Counted from the stretch's first letter, positions 11,619-24,918 are shown. The stretch is 64,000 nt of DNA from Trametopsis cervina (GCA_022385755.1 MU278398.1:1-64000), one strand, 5' to 3'. Translations and numbers: made by a program. The notes: generated by a model not told the origin, from the sequence alone.

Positions 11619-14058
11619 ATGGCCGCACGGACACTCAAGCAGAGCCCGTCCTTTTTGTCTGAGAACTATGATCCTGAAAAATCTCAAGACGCTACCGAGG
11701 ACAAGATAGAATCAAGGCCCGCATGGAGAAGGGTATTCCTAGGTAGCACGGCTGAAGATTTCCAGACAAAGCGGGCCTTGGATAGTCGACATATAATGAT
11801 GATTGGTACGTGGCCCGTATTCTCGAGAGTTTAGATAGTCTCACTTCCTCCACGAAACTTAGCCATTGGTGGCACGATCGGGACGGGTATCTTTCTGAGT
11901 GCTGGATCGGTGCGTCGTCTGGGCTCGCCCCCGGCTGTTCGTCTAGTCACTAAAACCTTTGCGCGGATGACCCAGGCGGTATCATTAGCAGGTCCAGCGA
12001 GTGCCTTGTTGTCATATATGGTCGTCGCGTTCTTCTGCTACTGTGTTGTGATAGCCTTGTGAGTACATATTGCACCGTCGCCCGCTTTTCTAATACATGG
12101 GGAAGGGGTGAAATGGCGTCTTACATCCCCGTTTCTGGATCTTTTGCCACTTTTGCTACGCGGTTTGTCTCGCCCTCTCTTGGGTTCACTCTAGGTGCGC
12201 CATATCACTTGCTCAACTTACCGGCAACGCTTATTTATATTGGACTTGAGGGTGGAACTACTGGTTGCAGTGGTGCGTCTCCTCTATTCGTCTTTGGGTA
12301 GTAGAACTCATTTGCTGCGTACGCCTTCAGGAGTTTGTCAATACGTTTGTCCTTTCGGTCTCTCGCCCTATTCACCGCTCACACGAGAAACAGCGAGTGA
12401 ACTCACTGCGGCCTCCATTATTCTGCAGGTATGTTCAGTCGCCGCATATTCCACCTCGGCCGCTCAGTTTGTTTGTTCCGGCAGTACTGGACAATCAAGC
12501 TACAGTCGTGGGAATGGGCTCTTATCATCATCGTTCCCATATTCGCTATGCAGCTCATCCATGTGCGTGCATACGGTACGTCAGCTGAGATATGCTTCCA
12601 GGAGAATATGGAGAGGGTGGCCGTGTCACCTGCCTACTCATGTGTTGGTCTCATTGAATAGGAGAATCGGAATATTGGTTCGCTCTCATAAAAGTAGTGC
12701 TTATCATTCTCTTCATCATTGTTGGCCTTATCTACGACTGGGGCGGCGTTAAGCACCACCCGGGGCCGGTGCGTCTCTAATAACCTTGTCAAGACCCTTT
12801 CTAAATACTGGTCGCTAATGGTAGTCTAATCACTGTGGCAGGGCTTGTCCAACTTCCACGATGGCCAAGCATTCATAGGCGGTTTCTCGGCGTTCGCGCA
12901 GACGTTTGTCTATGCATTCTATTCTTATGGAGGTGTCGAGCTTGTATCGCTTGCTGCTGGCGAGTCGAAGGAGCCTCACAAGACCATTCCACGTGCCGTC
13001 CGCGCGACGTTTTTCCGCATCATAATATTCTACGTTCTCACCATTCTCACCATTGGCCTATGTATCAACTGGCAGGACCCAACCTTGCTCAACGCTGCAT
13101 TTGGTGAGCTGAATTAGCCTTTAATACGCATTATTCTCAGTTTATCGACCGGCTTGTTTTCCTCCAGACTCGGATGTCGCTGCATCACCTATAACCGTGG
13201 TATTCGTACGCGCGGGCTTCGGCACAGCTGTTCATCTGGTCAATGCGGTACTCCTTACTGCTGTCTTATCCGCCACGAATTCCTGCTTCTATGCAAGCTC
13301 TCGAATGCTCCTCGCCCTTGCCAGAGCCGGGCAAGCTCCAAGGGTTTTTGGCTGGGTGAACGGCCGTGGGGTACCGGTTCCTGCCCTCATGTCTGTATCA
13401 TAGCTCTCTTGCAGTTCATTCCAAACTGATTGATACGTAACCCATATAGAATGGCACTACTTGTTTCATTCCTAACCTTCCTCACCACCATCTGGGGAGA
13501 GGGAGTCGTCTTTACATGGCTTTTGAACCTCACCGGGATATCTGCTCTGTTGGTTTGGGGCTCTATCGGCCTCGTATCCCTGCGGTTCCGCTACGCCTGG
13601 AAAGTACAAAACAGAAGCTTGTCAGATCTCCCTTACGTGCAACCGCTCTACCCTATTCTGCCAATTTTCATTGTCATCCTCGCCGTCCTGATGTTCATCG
13701 CCCAAGGATATTCAGCAGTCGTCCAGGAGCCGTTCGAGGCCAAGGTATGTCTTGTCACTTGTCAGACGTCCAGTGATACCTATATCATCATCAGAATGTC
13801 GTTGCAACCTACATTGGCGTGGCGGTATATATCCTTCTATATGTAGGCTATGCCATCTATGACCGTTTCGTCCTCCGGTCACCGTACCATTTTGTCCCGA
13901 CGTCGAAGGTGGACCTAGAAACGGACGCTGTATGGAAGCGAGGCGAAGGTGAATCGATCAAGCAGCGGGAAAGTGAGGCGGAGCGGACGAAGGATGAAGG
14001 AGAGGCATTATCATATTCTTTGAGACACTGGGTCAGGCGGCTGAGAACACAGGTGTGA
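11619..14058 (+). CDS. Amino-acid permease, YAT/AAT type of the APC superfamily
   Basis: Thirteen exons: 11619-11805, 11863-11909, 11976-12058, 12106-12194, 12251-12272, 12331-12344, 12394-12428, 12485-12575, 12662-12768, 12842-13103, 13168-13390, 13450-13744 and 13795-14058, giving 572 aa. The family signature begins at the first membrane segment (RHIMMIAIGGTIGTGIFLSA) and continues with GEMASYIPVSGSF. The WNYWLQW..SELTAASIIL block is assembled from four exons, including one of only 14 nt. About 12 hydrophobic segments and a charged cytosolic tail (WKRGEGESIKQRESE) are visible. It should import amino acids across the plasma membrane by proton symport; substrate range cannot be read. The exon 11/12 junction (13390/13450, giving PALIMALLV) uses the weak donor GTCTGT and is the least certain. 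Confidence 0.88.
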
Positions 14059-14732
14059 GAGTAGGGATGGGTTGGTACTTTTATATGCATGTAACTGGAC
14101 CCCAGTGTTGTCCTACATCTAGCAATACAGATGTACAACGTGTAATCTCATGTTCCACACTATCCTGGTGAGTGAAGTCCTAGTGATATGATACGCACAC
14201 ACATCGGGTGGCTTGAGATGCAACCGCTTATTAAGTATATTTAACTTCGATGGAATGTATACATGATAGGCACGTAAACAAGAGTATCTAAAATATCATA
14301 TTGTATGTTGAGAAGATGGGCTACAACGGTGATTAGAGGATAGTGGGGAATTGTGCAATTTGAACATGGTTACAATGAGTAGGCGAACATGGAGCGCAGA
14401 TGGAAAACATGTACAGACAAACACAGTATAAGTGTACCAGCGGGAAACCCTGACACCAGCAATATCTACGAACCGTCACCGGCTGATGCGGGTGATGCGA
14501 AATGTTCATACGACGACCACGGCGCAGAACAATGAAAGGCGAGCTATCAATGTAGCACATATCATGTGCTCCTCGAGCCCACAATACTGTCTCAGAGAAC
14601 AGATATGTGGGCGCAATCATCCCGACATTCCCACCTTGCTGCCACGGCAATAGGCCGCCAGGTATATACTCGGTGTTGTAAGGCCAATCGGAGACGAAGT
14701 CCCCTCATGAGACCGAGCTGAAAATTCGGCGA
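14059..14732. other. Convergent intergenic region
   Basis: This lies between the 3' ends of the permease (+) and the hydrolase (-). It is AT-rich around 14210-14320, where both genes probably terminate. No coding signal is seen. Confidence 0.4.
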
Positions 14733-16395
14733 TTAAACGTGAGCGAAGAACTCGAGTAGAAGTTGGACGATGAGTGTAGGGTGACTGGCTGTAAGATCAT
14801 GTCCTGCGCCGTCGATCGTCACGAGGCGTACGTGTTCCTTATTGGTAAGGGTTGATGCGTCTGAGGAGTGATGCACGTCGGGATTTGGTGATGAATAAGT
14901 GGACATAGAAGCAGGGGAACCACCAAGTAGAGCCAAGACACGCGCGGCGTAATGGTAAGGGACGACTCTGTCGCGTGTTCCCTGGTGATTACTTCATGAG
15001 CTCGGAAACGACAAACTCGCGACCTGGGAACGTACCCATACAAGGAGCAGCTCTCCTTCGTTGGTACCGAATTCCTTGAAGATTTTCTTTGTCACACGGC
15101 CAAGTTGGGCATATACCGGCGCAAGGTTTCGGATAGGTCCATCACGGATGGAAGAGGCTAATGCCGAGTTATACCCTGGAAGATGCGCGGACTGAATACG
15201 AACGAGCTGGAGGCAATCATCAGTTCGTGATACTTGGTTCATAAGAATACAACAAACCTCAGAGAAGGAATCATCACGTCCTGAGGCGGGCATGGAAGTA
15301 TTTGCGAGGCGTTTGAGATATACCTAAATGCGCCACGTTAACTGATGTACAGGCAGTACAACTATCCATCGAAGTACGTACTCGGAATGGATAGGTTGCA
15401 GTGACAGCCTGCATTAGTGGAGACGATAGGAATCGTGATGTGCGTGACATGTCTTCAGCCTACAAAAATTATTAACGACACCAGGATAGAGAAAGAAGAG
15501 CGCGGACCTCTAGTATTCCGGCAGCCGCGAACAACGCAACCTTACCCGTCACTAGATGAGGGAACTGCACGCAGAACGAGGCGGCAATTGCGCCGCCCTG
15601 ATACACGGTTGGTTACTAAACGGGCCGTAGATCTTGCAAAACAGCGCACCATTGATATACCGACGACGTTCGTCTTCTCCCATCCGACATATTGTAGTAA
15701 CAAGGCCAGTTGAGTAACATACAACGATGTCCCGTAAGTCACTTGCGGGGCATCCGAGTAACCTCTCCCGTACAAGTCTGAGTTGTAGGTCATGCGTGAG
15801 TTTGGCGAGGTTCGTCATTGGATGTTTGTATCGTGCCGCAGAAGTGACCGTGCTCTACTATGAGCGGGATAAATTGCAGCAACACGATGCACAACGCACC
15901 ATATAGTAGCACCCTATAACCTTTCTGAGCCAGTTCAGGTGCGACATCTTTCCAGATTATGGAAGGAATGGAGAGCCCGTGGATCAAGACGACCTGGGAA
16001 ACAACGCACGCGTCAGTTCCATGATTGTGACGCATTCTTATACCGCAAAGAACGTTCAACCGAGATGAAGGAACCCGACGTACCTTCTTACCGTCCTCGG
16101 GCCCTATGATCCAATACCTCGTCCGTCCCTGTGGCAAAACAGCATAGCCAGCTTGCGCTTTCACTCCGTTGTCCATCATCCAGAAGTCCTCCGGGTAAAT
16201 AGCTTTCACCTTCCGCGCTATATCGTCATCGTTTCCGTGAGCATTTGGGGCGACGAGACTCGACAAGGATGGGTGGACGACGAGCGACTCGGGTACGTGT
16301 GGGAAAGAGGTCAGGAGGTACACGGTAAGAACGATGGCAGGCAAGATCAAGAGGGTGAGTGTAATGCAGTTGAAGGAGGACGACGGCCGTGCCAT
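14733..16395 (-). CDS. Alpha/beta hydrolase with N-terminal membrane anchor
   Basis: Minus-strand exons: 16395-16084, 15993-15900, 15777-15650, 15597-15508, 15459-15382, 15323-15258, 15206-15036 and 14981-14733, giving 395 aa. A hydrophobic segment near residue 12 (CITLTLLILPAIVLTVYLL) is a likely signal anchor. The hydrolase core follows: oxyanion loop VVLIHGLS, nucleophile elbow GISMGG (Ser), acid residue in WGTRDRVVPYHY (Asp), and the catalytic His in DGAGHDLTASHP. The fold is serine-hydrolase; possible substrates are esters, lipids or epoxides, and this cannot be narrowed. Two junctions deserve checking: the intron after exon 4 starts GTCCGC, and an in-frame ATG at 16566 would add 57 residues before the anchor. 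It is convergent with the permease at 11619-14058. Confidence 0.82.
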
Positions 16396-16931
16396 TATGT
16401 CCAGGAAGCTCTGTGAATCTGCGGCCGCAATCGAGCGTAAGGGGCTCGCCGCACCCTGAACGGCTTCGATGGGAGAGTGCACAGGTGCCGCTGCGGTTGC
16501 GTAGAGTTCCGCGGCTTGTTTAGTCCATGACGGGTTGGGCAGCGGAGAGGCAGCGGAGGTGGGCATGCAAGTTGAAAGAAAGGCTCCGCAGGCGATTTGA
16601 GTCCGCTGGAGGGCGTCGAGATGAGACAAGCTGCGACGGCCGTCCCGCCCGTATGTGCAGCGCACGTGGCACCCTGATGCGCCGTCGTGCGCGCTCACCG
16701 CCCTTTCGGTAAGCAACACCGGCACGCATTCTCGAGCAAAAAGTGATGAAAGCCTTCGTTCTTGCCCTTGATACGGCGCCGAGTATGACATAAATACCGT
16801 CAAATCCTTCGTATTTGTTCTACTATACAACATAAAATTATATATCTTGCCTCCTTAGATTCGCTATGGCTAAACACACCGCTACGTGAAGTCAAATGAC
16901 TGTAGGCTACCATCACTACGAGCCAACGGCC
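16396..16931. other. Promoter/leader of the hydrolase and 3' region of the next gene
   Basis: The hydrolase frame stays open upstream to about 16833, so part of this may be coding if translation begins at 16566. Otherwise it is leader and promoter. The part next to 16932 is the 3' UTR of the F-box/NTase-like gene. Confidence 0.4.
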
Positions 16932-18496
16932 TCATGCAGGATTATTTGGTGCGGCAGGAATAGGCGTCTCCGGTGCGAAACATCTATCTGTGCACTCCTG
17001 CCACCGCACGGGAGGGTGCCAGAGCGTCCACGCGTCTCTATCCCTCATGACTGCCTGGCAGACTCTCATCATCTCGTCGTCGAACCTACCATTAGCAAAA
17101 AAAAACGCGTCAGCATTACCACCTATACGCGAGAATCACAGCAGAGCAAAACGTACAGCGTATCGTCCGGGCGTCGGCGTGGCCCATCGATCAACACGCG
17201 TCTCAGCATTAACCCAACGTCCTCCATCAGGGCCCTGAGCCTGTGGCTCGAACTGACGTACGTGTGCACGTACTTGAGCGGACGGATGATTGCAAACGAG
17301 ATCGCGAGGTGGCACTGCGTTTGCTGCCAGTAGGCCTCCTGCTCGGGATCCGGCTCCTCCGGCAGGTCCACCCCGATCATATCGCACAGCGAGCGCAGCT
17401 GCCAGCTGGTCGCAAAGCACGGGTCACCGTATGCGGTAGGGGACGCGCTCACGCCGTCAAGCGGGAGCCGCACGACCCAGCTGTGCCGGTCTGCTGCCCA
17501 GCGCGGTTGGTCGTGCAGTGACACGGGTTGAGGCCCGCGGTCGGGCAGGCGGGAGTGAGTCTTTATTAGCCTGGAGCAGCTGTGTCCCCAGTGCGCGTCG
17601 GGGATCCAGGCCCAGCCGCGGGAAATGTACTTCTCTTTAACGTCGGACGGCACGGATCCCCGGGTTTGGAGGGTGAAGCGTCGTTCGAAGGTCACATGAG
17701 GGTAGAAGCAGTAGGCACGGTCGTACGAGATGACGTTCATCACTACGGCTGTTCGTGAAATGGGAGTGGTTACCGGACCAGACGGGGAGAGGGAGTAATC
17801 AGGTTAGATTCGAGAATATACGGTTGGGCACTCACTCGAGTGGAACATGAGGATCAGGCGCATCGCGGTATCCTCTGCGGTGACGACCTGCACCTTGCGC
17901 CGCACCGGAGCAGCCTTGCCTTCCTGCACGGTCTTCTCAAAGTTGTACAAGCCCTTGATCCCAGATCGGTTCGTATACTCGTCAACTGGATCGGGATGTT
18001 CGTGCTGCGTGTCAGCCAAGACGGCCTCGGCAAATGTCATCGTAGGGTTTCCGGCCAGCGATGCCTGAGTTGGCACAAATGTGTAGCCCGCATCCTCCAT
18101 GAGCCACTTCGCGACCGCGTGTACCTTCTTGTCCACGACGTACAGATCGAGGTCGCTCCCCTCGTACACGGTGCGTTCAAAGAACTGCAGCGCGTTCGAG
18201 CCGGAGATGAGCGTGCCCGTGCGGGCCTGGAGTGAGCGGAAGGCTCGCGGGTTGTCGAAGAAGCGACTCAGGTGCGCGTTGATGTCGAGGGCATGCTCGA
18301 AGTACCTGTCGACGTCGGTGCGGAGCGTGCGACAGACGCGAGAGAGGATGATGAGGGTGCCTGGTGTGCAGTATACGAAGACGCGATCGCGAATGGATGA
18401 AGTGGTGAAGATATAATCGGATGCCCTGCGGGTGATGGAGAGGGCGGCGAGGTGGCGGATGAATGCAATATCAGCGGCGTTTGCTACGCCGGCCAT
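16932..18496 (-). CDS. F-box-like protein with nucleotidyltransferase-like motif (copy A)
   Basis: Minus-strand exons: 18496-17836, 17748-17157 and 17085-16932, giving 468 aa. Residues about 35-75 look like an F-box helix bundle (VFVYCTPGTLIILSRVCRTL). A conserved block follows with G99-S100, 14 residues, then D115-L-D117 (GSDLDLYV), which is the pattern of pol-beta-type nucleotidyltransferases (hG[GS]...Dh[DE]h). After the first intron comes NVISYDRAYCFYPHVTFERR. Later blocks are PRWAADRHSWVVRLPLDGV and a C-terminal VCQAVMRDRDAWTLWHPP. Two paralogues lie at 25909-27346 and 27884-29410 with both introns at the same positions. I recognise this only as an Agaricomycete family of unknown function. 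The NTase reading is inference, since a third catalytic acidic residue is not obvious. Confidence 0.8.
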
Positions 18497-20585
18497 GGTG
18501 TTGCGTGTTCGTCCTTGAGATACTCAACTATGCGAATGGGGGCTATCCTTGAAGAAGAGGTGGTGGATTAGTGGCAGTCATGTATGTATAGTGTTCACTC
18601 AACTGGTGGTAGTCGTCTGGCGGCGCTACACATTGGACACGAGCCACGCCAGATGGTGCTGATACGGGCGATAACGAGCTGATCTGCATTGTTGTATTCA
18701 CAGTAAGAGCACCCTGAACAAGGGTCTTCGGCGGATGTGGCCCGTGGTCGTGATACAGCAGTGCAGCGTCGTGCTGGATGTTGAACGTGGTTGCGCGCCA
18801 CGACCGACAACATTCCCGAAAACTTCGGACACGCCGATATCTGCATAACACGTGATATTATGACGAGCACTGCTGAGCGAACCGACGGCAGCCAGCGCAA
18901 CTTAAATTACAGGTCAACAGCGGTGTCGCAAACACAAAAATGCAAATCATAGCATGCTCCTCAACAGATAGGACGTCATGTCCGATGACGCAGCCTCCAG
19001 ACGACTTTTGAGTTCAGCTGTGAAGTAAGCATCTCAGGCTCGGCGACCAAAGCGGCGAAGCAGTTTCTTCGATGCAAAGGGCACGAGCGTCCAACTCTAA
19101 TGAGGAGCCTCGTCGCCGACATCGCTCCACGAAGCACGCAAGCGGCGCGCTGGTGCCGTACGTGTGCGAAGCAGCAGTCAGCTCTACGCCCAGTTCGCCG
19201 CACGCCGACGCTCAGTCAGCGCCTTGGTCATCTGCAACGCACGCACGCAGCCGGTGCATCTTCCGGACAATCCACCGGACCACCGACAGGCTGACTGGAA
19301 GCGAAGCAGATGTATTTTTTTTTTCAATATGAAGGGCGCAAGAGATTCGCGCCAATGGGGTGACCAAGTGGTGATCGGCCAAGGCGTGTTCGCTCGGACG
19401 GCCGGCCATGGGCAAGGCTGAGAGTGCGCAGCGTTCAGCAATGTCCGTTGATGGATCGCAGTTTGCGGCGGGTACAGCTACTAAGGAGACTTGGCGGTGC
19501 GCATTTAGGACCCACACTTGTTTTGAATGGCATCATCATCAAGGCTTTACAATCTTAACAATGCTAAGATTGAATACAACCCACGAAAGACACGCCGGGA
19601 CAGCACGCTGTCTGCGCGCCGTCCTCCGGGTGATGTAGACGATACGATACGATACGATACTCCGGTCTTTGACGAACGGGATGCGGATAGCAGCGGATCA
19701 TGGATTAGCTGCAAACGTCATGCAAGATTAGTATCTCGGCCGCTGCATAACATGAGATGAGGATAGCATGCATACTGAGAATAACGTGTTGGGGGGCAGG
19801 AGTACATTCCAGCATCCCCATGGAGGTTCTGAGTAGTCAGTCGAATTTTGTTACAGTGAGGAGGACGTACACGTATGTGGCACGATGATCGGACGAATGT
19901 GGTTAGTCAGCCAAGCGGCGCCTGAAACAGCCACAAAGTCAGTGGTTTCTCGAAATGGTAAGTGGAATCGACTCGGTGATCGACCACCAACAGCACACGA
20001 ACATTCTCGAGCTCGTCCATTCTGCTCCACCATTCACTAATACTCGCGCTATTCATTATGAAGTTGCGGCTTCCTGCAGGTACAGTACGCCAGCAACATC
20101 GTAACAAGTGACTTCATACTCCGCGCTGGCGTCCATCACGGTCCTGTCTAGGCATCCCTCGACATCGCTGTGTGCCAGCATCCTATCGGAACTTCTGCCT
20201 GCGACCGCGATGCAGGGACGGGACACGCCGACCACGGACGCAGACACGGTGCTTATTAATCGCCCGTCCAGCATTGGCAGTCCCGGGTGGCCGACCCAAA
20301 CTGCCCGAAGGCCGAGGCAGCTCCGTCCAGCGCCCGCACAAAGGCCAAACCACGCTCACCCACAGCCATTTCCGGTTTTCTTTCCTGATTATTCGCTAGG
20401 GGAGCCGCTGTCCCGTTCCAATATAAGCCACATCTCGCGCCATCGCTCACCTCCCCACCTCTCCAACAACAGTCTCTCGTCACTTTGTCGTTGTTCGCGT
20501 CGTCGCCCGTCGAGTCTCGCCAGTGTTGCGCTTTCTGTCTAGTCAACGCACTTGAGAGTGAACTCGCTTCTTCTCTTCTTTGATC
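18497..20585. promoter_or_regulatory. 2.1-kb divergent intergenic region
   Basis: This lies between the divergent starts of copy A (-) and the MFS exporter (+). A TATA-like atataag is at 20421-20427, about 160 bases before the MFS start, and is followed by a CT-rich leader (cacctccccacctctccaac). Four copies of gatac occur at 19641-19660 and an A/T run lies near 19315-19326. ORFs in 18900-20300 have no motif and overlap on both strands. Confidence 0.45.
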
Positions 20586-22446
20586 ATGTCTGCCGCAGAG
20601 AAGCCGCCTGCTTCCCCGGAGTCGTCGGTCACCGCACCGCCACCACCTCAAGTTCCCGCCACCAACGCTGATGTCGCGGACGTCGAGAGCCAGACCAACA
20701 CAATGACCCCGCCCGACATCCCATTCAAGCGTCAAGTCATCGTCATGACTTTCGTCGCGCTCACTCAGTTGGTGCAGGTACGTGTTTCGGTTATTTTCTC
20801 ACCTTCCACCGGCTTCTTCTCAACCGCCTTCCTGCCTTCCTTAGATGTGTCAATTCGGTTCGGGTATCGATGTTGGTCTGTCTATTGCAGAGAGCTTTGG
20901 AGTTCCGCCAGAGAGCGCGCCGTGGGTTGCTGCATCATATCCGTACGCCGCATACAACCATCGTATCTCGCGCAGTTTGCTGACTAGTCGCTCTACAGCC
21001 TCACCCAGGGTGCTTTCCTTCTCACAGGCGGTCGCCTCGGTGCTATCTACGGACACAAAAATATCCTTTTCGTCGGCGCGCTCCTCTGGGTCGCGTTCAA
21101 CATCGGTACAGGCTTTGCCCCCTCGTTCATCGCCCTCTGTATCCTCCGCGCAATGTCCGGTATCGGCGGAGGTATTATGATGCCTAATTGTATCGCCCTT
21201 CTCGGTATTACCTTCCCTCCTGGACGTATGCGCAATCTCTCTATGGCCCTCTTCGTCAGTTGTGGACCTGTTGGCGCCGCCGGTGGAGGTCTCTTGGGTG
21301 GTATCGTTGCCCAGTTAGCGTCATGGGAGTGGATGTTCTGGTTCTTGTACGTAATCATCAAAATTACACGCATACCCTTCTGCGATTCGCCCGATACTGA
21401 GAACCCGCATTTCTAGTGCCATCCTCGGCGGAATTGTCTTCACGGTCGCTTACCTTGCCGTGCCACATGACGACAGGCAAGATCCCAACGGCAAGCTCGA
21501 TTTCGTCGGATCGTACCTCGGCATTGGAGCACTCTTCCTCTTCAACTTTGTCTGGAAGTGAGTTTCCTAGCACTGTCTCATGTGCTTGCGTGCTGTTTAC
21601 TGACCAACGCTGTTTGGTAATAGTCGCGCTCCTGCCGTAGGCTGGGACACACCATACGTCTATGTGCTGCTCATCGTCTCCCTCCTGCACGCCGCCGCTT
21701 TCGCCATCTGGGAGGCCAAGTATGCATCAGAGCCGCTTGTGCCCATCACCGTCTGGACTCGACCATCGTTCACGCCCCTCCTGCTCTGCGTCGGCCTTAT
21801 CATGATGTCCATGGGTGTCTTCCTCTGGTACCTCACCATCTGGCAGATCTCCGTGCGCCACTTCACTATCATCGCCGCCGGTGCGAGTCTGGTACCACTT
21901 CTCATCACCGGTATGGTGATGTCCGTCGTCGCGGGCTGGATCATCGGACACCTTGGCGCGAGGCTCATCGTCGCTGGCGGGCTCATGTTCGTGCTCGTCG
22001 GCCTTATCCTCATCGGCACGATGCCCGAGCAGCAGATCTACTGGAAGCAGGCGTTCATCGGCTCGCTCATCCAAGGTTGCGGGCCCGACTTCGTCCTCGC
22101 CGTCGGACAGGTCATCACTGCGAACTCCGTCAAGAGGCACGAGCAGGGCGTCGCGGGCTCGCTCATCGCTGTCATCCAGGTGTATGCGCTCTCTACCGGA
22201 CTCGGATTCGCGTCGACCGTCGAGGCCTACACCAACGACGGCGGGCGCAACCCCGTCAAGGGCTACCGCGGCGCCATCTTCCTCGCCGTCGGCTTCACTG
22301 TCCTCGCGATGGCTATCAATCTCATATGGGTGCGCATGCCGGCGCAGACGCAAGAGGGCTGGACAGAGGAGGACCTGAAAAGGGACGACCCCGTGCGCAC
22401 GCTCAAGCCTGAACCATCGGCCGAGCTCAAGCCTGCGCAGGTGTGA
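20586..22446 (+). CDS. Major facilitator superfamily drug exporter (DHA2-like)
   Basis: Exons 20586-20777, 20845-20942, 20999-21346, 21417-21557 and 21624-22446 give 533 aa. The N terminus is cytosolic and Pro/Ser-rich. Motif A appears as GGRLGAIYGHKNILF and the antiporter motif C as GPVGAAGGGLLGG. About 14 hydrophobic segments can be traced, the number typical of DHA2 exporters of drugs, aminotriazole or fungal metabolites. It should act in the plasma or vacuolar membrane as a proton antiporter. The C-terminal tail is charged (EEDLKRDDPVRTLK). The large last exon is GC-rich with strong codon bias, suggesting good expression. A metabolite cluster is not evident from the neighbours. Confidence 0.9.
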
Positions 22447-22786
22447 GTGCTGTTCCTGTAGTTAGTGTTTCTGTTGTTTCGGAGTCGCATACCATCCTGC
22501 ATCTCCTTTCATCCATACTCTAAATATGCCCCTGTAATGATTGGACGTGCTGGCACACATTGTATCATTAGTCACTGCAATAAAATAGATTTCATTTGAA
22601 TCCATTTTTGTTTCGCCAGTCTATGGGCGCAGGTTGACTACTCGAAAAAAATGAGTGGAGTACGCGGTGGGGTTATTGAAAGTCCGCGGCGGAGTTTTGA
22701 TGAGCAGATACTCATTGCAATTTGGGATATATCATAGGCAGCATGTTATCCTATGCTCACCATGTCAAGCTCATCAACCCACATAC
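22447..22786. other. Convergent intergenic region
   Basis: This holds the 3' ends of the MFS exporter (+) and the APC permease (-). There is an AATAAA-like stretch at about 22580 (caataaaatag). No gene is seen. Confidence 0.45.
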
Positions 22787-24918
22787 TCACCCATCTATCT
22801 CCTCCACCTTCTCCTCACTCCCCTCTGACTGCAGACTCCTGCTTCTCATCTTTCCTCCCTCCAGCCCACCCACAGTTCCAACTTGGACATTCCGCACTGG
22901 GCCCCTGAACCACACCTGTCCACCAACCACAGGCACATAGTAGTACCCCAAGCACACCACAGCCCATCCGCCGCCAACAACGACAGTGTAGTTCATGTTC
23001 TGCGCGTTCGGACCAGGCGAGGCTGGGAACATAACGAGAACAACGGCGAAGGATGACCATAGGATAGCGAGGGCCGCAATGGGCAGGCTCTGTGCAGAGC
23101 GGTTAGCTGTGTGAACACAATGATAACAAATGCAAGAAGAATACTCACCATCCGTCCGAGCCTGAACGGCCCTGGCTCCCATCGCCCCTGGCCCTTCCCC
23201 ATCTCTTCCTCGCCTCCTCTGCACAGCTCTGCCCACACCCTGCTCGCGATCGGCACACCGAACGCGATATACTGCGCAGTGACCGCAACGCTGAACACAG
23301 CGTTGATTGCCTGCGGGCCCGCGAACGCCAGAAGGCAGAGCAGCGCGCCGGCTGCGATCGCACCCCACACTGCGTTGGAGGGCGTTTGCGTACGCCTATT
23401 GATGCGGTAGAGGAATGAGGAGAAGGGGAGTGCGCCATCTCGCGAGAAGGCAAAAATTTGGCGCGAGACAGATATGTATGCCGAAGTGGCCATCATGAAT
23501 CTGAGGGGTCGAGCATGAGCATAGAAGAGGAACTGAGCTAGACGGGGACGTACTGGACAGCTACAACGACGGACCAGACGGCGAGCGTAGGACGCGTGCC
23601 GAAGCTGTTAAAGAAGATAGCCGCCATTGGCTGCCCGATCGGCGACTCCAGTATGGAGGACATGTCCGTTCCCATGTGGAACGCGACAACAATGTTCACC
23701 ACTGACCCAAAGGGTCAGTCAACGGGTCACAAGGATGAGAATGAGAGACGTACCCCAGCCCAACAAGCCAGTGGTTCCGACTGCACTAACGAGTGCCCAC
23801 GGTACAGCCGTCCGCGCGTTGGACGCTTCCTCGCTAATGTGGATCGGCGCGTCGAACCCGCCTACATTGTAACCCACGAACAATGAGTGAGGTACCACTG
23901 ATGATGAGACCTTGACAACACGTACCGATACTCCAGAGTGGTGTCATGAACCCAAGCACAAATGCGAAGCCTGAGGGCCAGCCTGTCACTGTATGCGCAA
24001 TCCTCTGGTCAGGCAACACAACGAATGCATAAATGGATAACGCACGGTTGGAAAATCCGCCGAACGCATAACTTGCGGTGTTCTTGAACTCGCGCGGCGT
24101 CGCAACGGGGAGCGCAATGATAATTGCAAGACACAACAATATATTGAGCACGACGTATATGCCCTGGAGACGTGCTACTAAACGGGTTGCTCCCGACGAT
24201 ATTACACCTGCGAGTAAGAGAAGCGCGATGTACACGCCACTGGGTAGCGATCAGACAACGGGTAACAAGACGCAAGGCAGAGGGGACATACTAGGTCGAT
24301 CCTGTCGTAGGGATGAAGGTCATGTTGGAGCCGATGCTGACGGCTGCAACAAGCTGGACGGCGCATCCCCACATCGTCGATGCGGCGCCCGCGACGTTAC
24401 CCATCGTGTTCGCGTCTGATGACATGTTCAGCGTCGGAGATGGACAAAGAGGATGGACTTACAGCCTACGACCCACGAGAGAATGTTGCGCGAGCGCGGG
24501 GGTGCATACTTGAAGGTCCAAAAATAGAGTCCACCGGAGGTAGGTGCGGCAGAGGCGAGCTCGCCAAGGGCGAGGGCGACAATGAGAATGAACGTCGATG
24601 CTACAGCCCACTGACAAGATCGTTATGAGTCTGCGAACGCAGGACGACAATAAGAATGAGACATACACCCCAAACGAGTGTCGTTGGACCTCCGTTAGGC
24701 AGGGCGAAACTGATAGTTGAGCTGTGAAGTCTACATGAGCGGATGTGATGAGTGGACAAGCAAGATACGCACGCGATCGAAGGCAAAAGACCCATGATGC
24801 TGAAACCTATGCCGAAGACTTCAAGAGGCGTGAAGTGCCGCTGGAGCTCTTGCTTGTAACCGAGGCGAGCGAGGATCTGGGCATCGTCGTCCTGATGCGA
24901 CTTTTCTTCGCGGAGCAT
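22787..24918 (-). CDS. Amino-acid/choline (GABA-type) permease, APC superfamily
   Basis: Minus-strand exons: 24918-24773, 24721-24667, 24610-24463, 24415-24292, 24239-23926, 23861-23754, 23701-23554, 23500-23149 and 23089-22787, giving 565 aa. The amino-acid/choline transporter signature is clear: TPLEVFGIGFSIMGLLPSIA, ELASAAPTSGGLYFW (exon 3), GGFDAPIHISEEASNA and SRQIFAFSRDGALPFS. About 12 membrane segments are visible. Relatives include yeast Uga4 (GABA) and Hnm1 (choline); the substrate cannot be decided. It differs in subfamily from the YAT permease at 11619, so the two are not recent duplicates. The frame is open upstream of 24918, but the chosen ATG gives the usual short cytosolic N terminus. 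Confidence 0.88.

Noticed and set aside
19641..19660. Four tandem gatac units
   Set aside because: Short simple-sequence repeat, too small to suggest function.
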